Origin: Bacteroidales bacterium
GTDB taxonomy: Bacteria; Bacteroidota; Bacteroidia; Bacteroidales; 4484-276
Assembly (NCBI GenBank): GCA_035647615.1
Contig: DASRND010000022.1
Location: 1-56,358 of the forward strand
Reading direction: 5' to 3'
DNA length: 56,358 nt
Position numbers and translations under genes: made by a program. This document shows positions 51,090-56,358 of the stretch, piece after piece. Every line of letters starts with the position of its first letter. Positions within the stretch are counted from its first letter, which is position 1. The notes under the pieces were generated by a model that was given only the letters and a program-made list of their open reading frames with translations, made no database searches and was not told the DNA's origin.

Positions 51090-54000
51090 TCACCCCCGCA
51101 CCGTAATGCTGCTCCTCCCGCCGGCGTCTTTGGTGAGTTCTATCTGGGTGGTGATGCGTTCTTTGAGCGCTGCCACATGGCTGATGATTCCTATCGTTCG
51201 GTTGGTTTCGTGCTGCAGGCGTTCGAGTGTGGAGAGCGCCGTGTCGAGGGTTTCCTGGTCGAGGCTGCCAAAGCCTTCGTCGATGAAGAGGCTGTTGATG
51301 CGCGTATTTTTTCCGGCCAGATCCGATAGCCCCAGCGCCAGCGCCAGGCTCACCATAAAACTTTCGCCGCCGGAAAGCGTATTCACCGAGCGCCGGTCGT
51401 CGCCGTGTTGTGTGTCGATCACAAAAAGCTCGTCGTCATTCTCGTCGCCCTCGTTGATGAGGATATAGCGTGCCGAGAGCTTTTTCAGGTGCTGGTTGGC
51501 GCGCCCGAGCAGATGCAGCAGCGTGAGGCGTTGCGCAAAGCGCGAAAAACGCATGCCCTGCGCGTCGCCCATCACCCTGTTGAGGGCGTCCCACCGCTGA
51601 TACTCCTTTTGCTGCGCCTTGAGTTGCTGCACAATCACGCTGTGGCGTTTTGCATTTTCGTCGTGTTCCTCCAGGCGCCGGCGCAGGTCGCCCGTGCGCT
51701 GGTTGTTCTGGTCGAGCGCCTCGTCGGCAGCAGCCTTTTTGTCCGCCAGCATCTCCACCGTCAGCGTTGCATCGTCGTCTTTTTGCAAATCTTCGATCTC
51801 CTTCTCCAGCGTCTTGCGCTGAAACGCTGCCTGACTCATAGCCTTGTCGTGGGCAGTCAGCATTTCATCAATGCGGCGCGCTTCGGCGGCAGGGAGCAGC
51901 GCATCAGCCGCCTGCTGCACCGTCTCCATTTTTGCTTCGGCAAGCTGCGGCTGCAACGTCGCCGCCAGCGCTTCCGATTCTTTGGTTTGCTTTCCTATCT
52001 CCTCGCCCAGCTTAGCGAGCTGCCGGCTTTCATTTGTTTCGGCCGTTTCGCTGCGCGCCAGTTGCGTGGCAAGCGTTGCCGCCTGGCTTTCGGCAGCGCG
52101 CTGCTTTTGCGTCAGTTCGCGCTGTGCCGTGGCAACGTCCTTCTCACCAAAAATCCCGACTCGTTGTTCGTTTAGCTCCGTAAACTTCGTTTGCTGCACC
52201 AGCCGCTCTTCGGTCAGATTTTTCTTTGCATCCGCTAACGCTTCCAGGCGTTTTATTATGTTTTCAATTTTAGTATCAACAGCCGTTTTCTCTTCCTTTT
52301 TCTCCTGCTGCAATCTGATGGCTTCCCGATAATAACGAAGCTGATTTTCGAGCGTTTTGCTGATTTTTGCATAATCATTTCCACACTCCGAAAGATAAAC
52401 AGCGAATGGAGCCAGCAGCCGCGCAAGATTTTGCTCCTGCAAAAGCCAGGCTTTGTTTTTATCCTTCAGCTCTGCAACTGTTTTGATGTTTTGCTCCAGC
52501 GCGATAAACTCCTGAACGATCTCAAGATTTATTTTGGCTGCAGCCAAATCCTTTTCCGCCTTTTGTTGCTGCGACTGCAATGCCGAAGCATCCTTCGGTG
52601 CAACTTCATCCGGCAGCAAATCTTCTGCTTTTTCAATTTCGGCAGCAAGCTCCTTTTTCCGCTTCTGCTGCATTAATTGTATATTCTCACGTGTTTTTAC
52701 TTCCGAAAATGCGAGATTAAGCTGCTTCTGCTGAACCTTAAGATTTTCGACCAGCGCACTTTTTTCCTCTTTTTGTTTTTTAATAAAAATATCGAACTCC
52801 GAAATATGTGCCGGGTGCTCTTCGGCAAAGGGATGCGCGGTGGCGCCGCAGAGCGGACAGGGCTGCCCGGGTTGCAAAAGCTGCCGCGCCTGCTCGTAGT
52901 TGGCTTCGAGTGCCTGCCGGGTTTTGGTTGCTTCCAGCTCCGCCAGGCGGCTCTCGGCAATCTCGATGGCTTTGCCGCTGGTGTCGCAGCTTTTCATTAC
53001 CAGCGTCACCTGCTCATTCATCTGCGCCAGCTCCTCCGTGGTTTTCATTTCAGCTTTGCGCAATGTTTCCTTCTCTTCCAGCAGTTGCAGCAGTTTGATT
53101 ATCCCGCTAAGGAGTTTTTCAAGACGGCTTATTTGCTCCAGGATTTCTTTGGTGGTAATAATTTTGCCGCCCATGCCGTCGATCAGTTGCTGCCGGTGTG
53201 TGGCGAGTTTCTCATGCTGCGATGAAAGCAGTTTTTCTCTTTCGTCGCCGCTCGTAATCGCTGTGTGTTGATGCCCGAGAAGGGCTTCGTTGATTTGTTT
53301 TATCAATAGCTCCCCTGCGGTGGTAGCGTGTTTGATTTCATTTGTAATTTCGGGCAAGGCATCGGGAAGCTTTTCCAACACAGGATTCTGTTCAAGAAAT
53401 CGCGAAATGCCGGCAAGCTTTTCATCGATTTCCTGCAATGTGCTGCCCAGCGTTTTCTGTTGCTCCTGCGCCTGACCCGTTTCTTTATCAATCTCCAAAA
53501 TTTGTTTTAGGATATGCTGCAAGCTGGTGCGATGCGTATCCAATTGCTTGTCGAGCAGCAGCACCTCATCAAAAACCGGCTGCATTTTCTGAACTTCAAG
53601 GTTCAAATTTTCGGATTGCTGCTTTGCTACGGTATATTGATCTTTGGAGCTTTTGATTTCATCGCGCAACTTTTGTAGCCTTAGTTTCGTCAAGGATTCT
53701 TCTTCACGATCTCCGACCAACTTCTGCCGGAGCGACAGTAGCCGGTCGATGTCGCTTTTGAGCGGAAGCAAAGCCTGGTGCAACTTCAGTCGCCCGGCAT
53801 CGTCTTGCAGTTCCAGCTTTTTTTGTGTTAATTTTTCAATCTGCTCCCGCACTTCTTGCAAAGTTGTTCGGCGAAGCAGAAGCTGCTTTTTCCGTTCGAT
53901 CTGTTGCTGTATCTTTCCTGACAAATTACGATGAACTATTGCTTCTTTTTGCAAAATCTTCAACTGTCCTTCCGTCTGCAACCGGGTCTCTTCATCCATC

Positions 54001-54647
54001 ATTACAATACTCCCCAGTTGCTGCTGAAACTGATCACACAGCAGTTTTTGTTGTTTTTGCTGTTCGAAGGCTGCCGCGCCAATGCGACGGTAAATGCCGG
54101 TGCCGGTAATCTTTTCGAGGAGGGCGCTGCGCTCTTTGGGCGCCGCTTTCAGAAAGCGGGCAAACTCACCCTGCGAGAGCAGGATGGATTTCATAAACTG
54201 ATCGTATGTCAGCCCGATTATGGCTGCATTTCGGTCAGCTACGTCTTTACGTTTCAGGTCGAGATTTCTGAAAACTCCTTCCGCATCTTTCATGGCCAGC
54301 GAAAGTTCATACTCGCGCAAATTGCCGGTGCGGGCGCGGCTTATCTCCCAGCGGGCGCGGTAAATCTCGCCACCGGCTTCGTATTCCACCTCACTGAAGG
54401 CGTCGTCGGTATGGCGCGTAATGATGGCACCGGTCTTCTCGATAGAAGCTTTCGACAAAATTCCTGCACGCGGCGTGGCATTGTAAAGCGCCAGCGTGAT
54501 GGCGTCGAGCAGCGTGCTCTTCCCCGAACCGGTAGGGCCGATGATAGCAAAAAGCCCTGTTTGCGCCAGCGGGCCATTTTCAAAATCGATGGTCACTTCT
54601 CCTTTGAAAGAGTGGATATTCTTGAGTTTTATCGAGCGGATTTTCAT
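51090..54647 (-). CDS. sbcC: SbcC, ATPase subunit of the SbcCD nuclease
   Basis: Walker A is GPTGSGKST at residues 37-45, followed by long coiled coils on either side of a zinc hook with CPLC (QPCPLCGATAHPF near 597). The ABC signature TLSGGESFMVSLALALG is near 1088 and Walker B plus D-loop (SLFIDEGFGSLDQETL) near 1115. At 1185 residues it is typical. With SbcD it forms a Rad50/Mre11-type complex that opens DNA hairpins and degrades blocked ends. It lies downstream of sbcD, but 192 bases apart because a repeat element sits between them. Terminology: E. coli SbcC. Confidence 0.96.
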   Translation of the reverse strand: MKIRSIKLKNIHSFKGEVTIDFENGPLAQTGLFAIIGPTGSGKSTLLDAITLALYNATPRAGILSKASIEKTGAIITRHTDDAFSEVEYEAGGEIYRARWEISRARTGNLREYELSLAMKDAEGVFRNLDLKRKDVADRNAAIIGLTYDQFMKSILLSQGEFARFLKAAPKERSALLEKITGTGIYRRIGAAAFEQQKQQKLLCDQFQQQLGSIVMMDEETRLQTEGQLKILQKEAIVHRNLSGKIQQQIERKKQLLLRRTTLQEVREQIEKLTQKKLELQDDAGRLKLHQALLPLKSDIDRLLSLRQKLVGDREEESLTKLRLQKLRDEIKSSKDQYTVAKQQSENLNLEVQKMQPVFDEVLLLDKQLDTHRTSLQHILKQILEIDKETGQAQEQQKTLGSTLQEIDEKLAGISRFLEQNPVLEKLPDALPEITNEIKHATTAGELLIKQINEALLGHQHTAITSGDEREKLLSSQHEKLATHRQQLIDGMGGKIITTKEILEQISRLEKLLSGIIKLLQLLEEKETLRKAEMKTTEELAQMNEQVTLVMKSCDTSGKAIEIAESRLAELEATKTRQALEANYEQARQLLQPGQPCPLCGATAHPFAEEHPAHISEFDIFIKKQKEEKSALVENLKVQQKQLNLAFSEVKTRENIQLMQQKRKKELAAEIEKAEDLLPDEVAPKDASALQSQQQKAEKDLAAAKINLEIVQEFIALEQNIKTVAELKDKNKAWLLQEQNLARLLAPFAVYLSECGNDYAKISKTLENQLRYYREAIRLQQEKKEEKTAVDTKIENIIKRLEALADAKKNLTEERLVQQTKFTELNEQRVGIFGEKDVATAQRELTQKQRAAESQAATLATQLARSETAETNESRQLAKLGEEIGKQTKESEALAATLQPQLAEAKMETVQQAADALLPAAEARRIDEMLTAHDKAMSQAAFQRKTLEKEIEDLQKDDDATLTVEMLADKKAAADEALDQNNQRTGDLRRRLEEHDENAKRHSVIVQQLKAQQKEYQRWDALNRVMGDAQGMRFSRFAQRLTLLHLLGRANQHLKKLSARYILINEGDENDDELFVIDTQHGDDRRSVNTLSGGESFMVSLALALGLSDLAGKNTRINSLFIDEGFGSLDQETLDTALSTLERLQHETNRTIGIISHVAALKERITTQIELTKDAGGRSSITVRG

Positions 54648-54695
54648 TTGCTTTTCACTATTTAGCTACTATTTTTTAAAACACAATTTGTTGAA

Positions 54696-54820
54696 AATGC
54701 CTCCGCTACCCCTCAATCCCCTAAAGGGGAAGCCTGCCCAAACATTGAATGTGTGGTAGCAACTCCTCCGCCGGCTGGCGGATCGGGGGGGGTGCGCGAT
54801 GGATTTTTAGAAATCTATAG
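54696..54820. repeat. Interspersed inverted-repeat element, family 1, copy C, between sbcD and sbcC
   Basis: The element is about 125 bp and nearly identical to copy A at 5541-5666 over its whole length, including CTAAAGGGGAAGCC, the run CTCCTCCGCCGGCTGGCGGA and GGTGCGCGATGGATTTTT ending AAATCTATAG. It splits what would normally be a tightly coupled sbcD-sbcC pair. It contains no gene. Confidence 0.85.
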
Positions 54821-54839
54821 GACATTTGAGCTTTGATTA

Positions 54840-56072
54840 TTATTCACTACCACTATCACTTTGATAAACCATCCCGAGCAATTCATCAAAAGTATGTTTC
54901 AACTCCTCTCTATCTTCGATTCCTTGTTGGTCGAGTAGTTGATCGAACACCTCCGTTTCGCGCAGCTCGTCGAGGGTTCGCTGGTCGTCGCCGGTAAGAT
55001 AAGCCGGAAGCGTGCGGTCGGTGAAGGTAATCGTGTGCCGGATGATGTGCAGGTTTTCTTTTTCGGTGTTAATCTGTTCCACAAAATCGTCGGCAGCGCG
55101 CAGCAAAATTGGGTCTCTATTTTGCCCTTCGATGCACACCTCAAGCCAGGCAGGCAGAGCAGAAGCACATTCATAATCCGAAATCTGTCTGCTTATCTCC
55201 GCAAAGGAACCTCTGATGGTTTTTATCTCCCTGAAAAGGGGGATCGTAATTTTTTGGTGCGACAGCTTCCCGTTTTCCACCGTCAGCAGGCGCATCAATT
55301 TGGTGTCGTGTTGTTCGCTGAAACTCAAAGGTAGTGGCGATCCGCAATATTCTACCACCGGCGACTTGCTGATGGTTTGGGGACGGTGGATGTGGCCGAG
55401 TGCGTAATAATCGAAAGTCGGTGGAAACGCCGCCGCGCTAACTCCTGCCTGATTGCCAAGTTGCAGGTCGCGCTCGCTCTCCGACAACTGCGATCCTTGC
55501 ATATAGAGGTGACCGGTGACAATCTGCGGGATATTCTGCTCACGATAAGGCAGCATAAGTTCAGCGAGCTGGTGGTAATGATTCAGGATGCCCTGCCGCA
55601 CGGATTCAACTTTTTCATCGTGCGACTCGCCCGCCACCGGAATGCGGATATCTCTGTCGCGCAGAAAAGGCACCGCACCCACAACAGCCTGTAAGTTTCC
55701 GGATTTATCACGAAGCTCGATAATTTCGTCCTGCTGGTTGGCGGGAGCGCCGGCAATAATAGTAACGTTGAGTACCTGCAGCACCTCGCGTGGCGCCTCC
55801 AGCGTACCCACCGAGTCGTGGTTGCCGCCAGTTATGATCACTTGCCGGCAAGAGGTTTCGGAAATCTCACGCAGCAACTGGTAATAGCTGCGCAGCGCCT
55901 GGTTGCTGGGGTAGGCCATGTCAAAGATGTCGCCGCAGACAAGCAGCGCTTCCACCTGCTCTTGGCGGATAAATTGCAGCAGCCAGTCGAAAAACATCCG
56001 GTGTTCGTCGTGGCGGTCGTTGCCATAAAGTCGCTGGCCGATATGCCAGTCGGAAGTGTGGAGGATTTTCAT
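54840..56072 (-). CDS. sbcD: SbcD, nuclease subunit of the SbcCD complex
   Basis: All calcineurin-like metal motifs are present: TSDWHIGQ (Asp8, His10), CGDIFDM, GGNHDSVG, GHLYMQG and YALGHIHRPQ. The C-terminal part (about 270-400) is the capping domain. It is a Mre11-type exonuclease and hairpin endonuclease working with SbcC. At 410 residues it is normal. The start ATG at 56070-56072 lies only five bases after a TAAGTTTG box, which may mean a leaderless transcript. Confidence 0.95.
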   Translation of the reverse strand: MKILHTSDWHIGQRLYGNDRHDEHRMFFDWLLQFIRQEQVEALLVCGDIFDMAYPSNQALRSYYQLLREISETSCRQVIITGGNHDSVGTLEAPREVLQVLNVTIIAGAPANQQDEIIELRDKSGNLQAVVGAVPFLRDRDIRIPVAGESHDEKVESVRQGILNHYHQLAELMLPYREQNIPQIVTGHLYMQGSQLSESERDLQLGNQAGVSAAAFPPTFDYYALGHIHRPQTISKSPVVEYCGSPLPLSFSEQHDTKLMRLLTVENGKLSHQKITIPLFREIKTIRGSFAEISRQISDYECASALPAWLEVCIEGQNRDPILLRAADDFVEQINTEKENLHIIRHTITFTDRTLPAYLTGDDQRTLDELRETEVFDQLLDQQGIEDREELKHTFDELLGMVYQSDSGSE

Positions 56073-56076
56073 GCCG

Positions 56077-56084
56077 CAAACTTA
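56077..56084 (-). promoter_or_regulatory. Possible -7 box immediately upstream of sbcD
   Basis: On the minus strand this reads TAAGTTTG, an exact TAnnTTTG match, with only five bases before the ATG. If used, transcription would begin at or next to the start codon. No clear TTTG lies at -33. Confidence 0.3.
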
Positions 56085-56100
56085 ATGATTTCGGTTAGAA

Positions 56101-56156
56101 AGCAGTCGGCAGGATACGGTCGGCAGCCGGCAGGCAATCAATCGAATAATCAGGTT
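56101..56156. repeat. Degenerate 7-bp repeat array upstream of sbcD
   Basis: About six to eight 7-base units, several of the GGCAGnn form (GGCAGGA, GGCAGCC, GGCAGGC) and beginning AGCAGTC. On the minus strand the tamL-side array has related units such as GCAGTCT and GCAGGCA. Confidence 0.6.
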
Positions 56157-56304
56157 GGAGAAGAAATTGAGAATAGTCGGATTGTCCAAGGGTTCGCAGT
56201 CTCGAAGCAGATGCAACCCTAAGGTGAATTTTAATTTTCAGAATCACTGGTGTCGGTTTAAAAACAATAGATTCTTCGCTACTAATGACATTTTTATTAA
56301 CGAA

Positions 56305-56358
56305 TAGATTTCTCCCTTCGGTCGAAATGACACAGCTGGCGCGCAAGAGAAGGGGAGG
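56305..56358. repeat. Family 2 inverted-repeat element, partial copy E, cut by the window end
   Basis: From TAGATTTCTCCCTTCGGTCG through AAATGACACAGCTGGCG to the last base, this matches the right arm of copy D read backwards. Just upstream (about 56264-56291) AATAGATTCTTCGCT and AATGACA form a shorter, diverged echo of the same arm. The rest of the element lies outside the window. Confidence 0.8.

Noticed and set aside
53931-54665. Open frame of 244 codons on the plus strand
   Set aside because: It is antisense to the Walker A end of sbcC and has no recognisable domain.
56095-56346. Open frame of 83 codons on the minus strand at the right edge
   Set aside because: It crosses the 7-bp array and the repeat element and has no protein-like features.
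1-56358. CRISPR array
   Set aside because: The only regular repeats are the 7-bp arrays and the dispersed inverted repeats. No direct repeats of 25-40 bp with unique spacers and no cas genes were seen.
1-56358. tRNA or rRNA genes
   Set aside because: No intergenic stretch showed the T-loop/acceptor pattern of a tRNA or conserved rRNA sequence when read by eye; a covariance-model scan would be decisive.

Overview
The window comes from a chromosome of a Bacteroidota bacterium, probably of Bacteroidales/Marinilabiliales or a near relative. The evidence is a SusC/SusD pair, the gliding genes ssb-gldE-gldD in the order usual for the phylum, an RprX/RprY-type two-component system, an IPExxxVDY-family gene overlapping pyk, TamL/TamB, the short Bacteroidota-type arginine decarboxylase, and promoters of the TTTG / TAnnTTTG type. 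No tRNA, rRNA, CRISPR array, prophage or insertion-sequence transposase was seen.

Layout. 1-4.4 kb: start of a secreted protein running off the left edge, a small conserved protein, and a large fused flavin/iron-sulfur oxidoreductase. 4.4-10.7 kb: outer-membrane barrel, beta-CASP metallo-hydrolase, then leftward pyk with its overlapping partner, and arginine decarboxylase. 10.8-15.4 kb: leftward gldD, gldE, ssb, an alpha/beta hydrolase and a lipoprotein; remnants of coding sequence lie behind gldD. 15.5-18.5 kb: LiaF-like membrane protein followed by a LytS/LytTR pair, with a 21-bp-spaced direct repeat upstream that looks like the regulator's operator. 18.6-23.4 kb: lemA plus two TPM-domain genes, and rprX-rprY with a probable promoter and a 10-bp-periodic operator. 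23.5-28.5 kb: pgi, the acpP-fabF-rnc operon, purN and a DUF1289 gene. 28.6-31.2 kb: a stand-alone receiver and a six-helix class III nucleotide cyclase. 31.6-37.1 kb: a SusC/SusD/lipoprotein operon without enzymes. 37.4-39.9 kb: a PorT-like barrel and a PhoB/PhoR-type pair. 40-47.4 kb: overlapping tamB-tamL. 47.6-50.6 kb: an AT-rich accessory block with two overlapping unknown lipoproteins, a HEPN/MNT toxin-antitoxin pair and a TPR protein. 51-56.1 kb: sbcD and sbcC.

Most genes are housekeeping or envelope genes with clear family assignments. What the genes do not explain lies between them: (i) arrays of degenerate 7-bp units, several of which begin or end exactly on a stop codon; (ii) two families of inverted-repeat (MITE/REP-like) elements, three of whose copies surround or split the sbcD-sbcC locus, one holding a perfect 18-bp-arm palindrome; (iii) a duplicated gldD 3' end; (iv) regulatory repeats upstream of the LiaF/LytTR and RprXY genes. 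These are the points most worth a second look. I see no single gene cluster that is clearly a new defence or biosynthetic system; the 47.6-50.6 kb block is the best candidate for accessory function.
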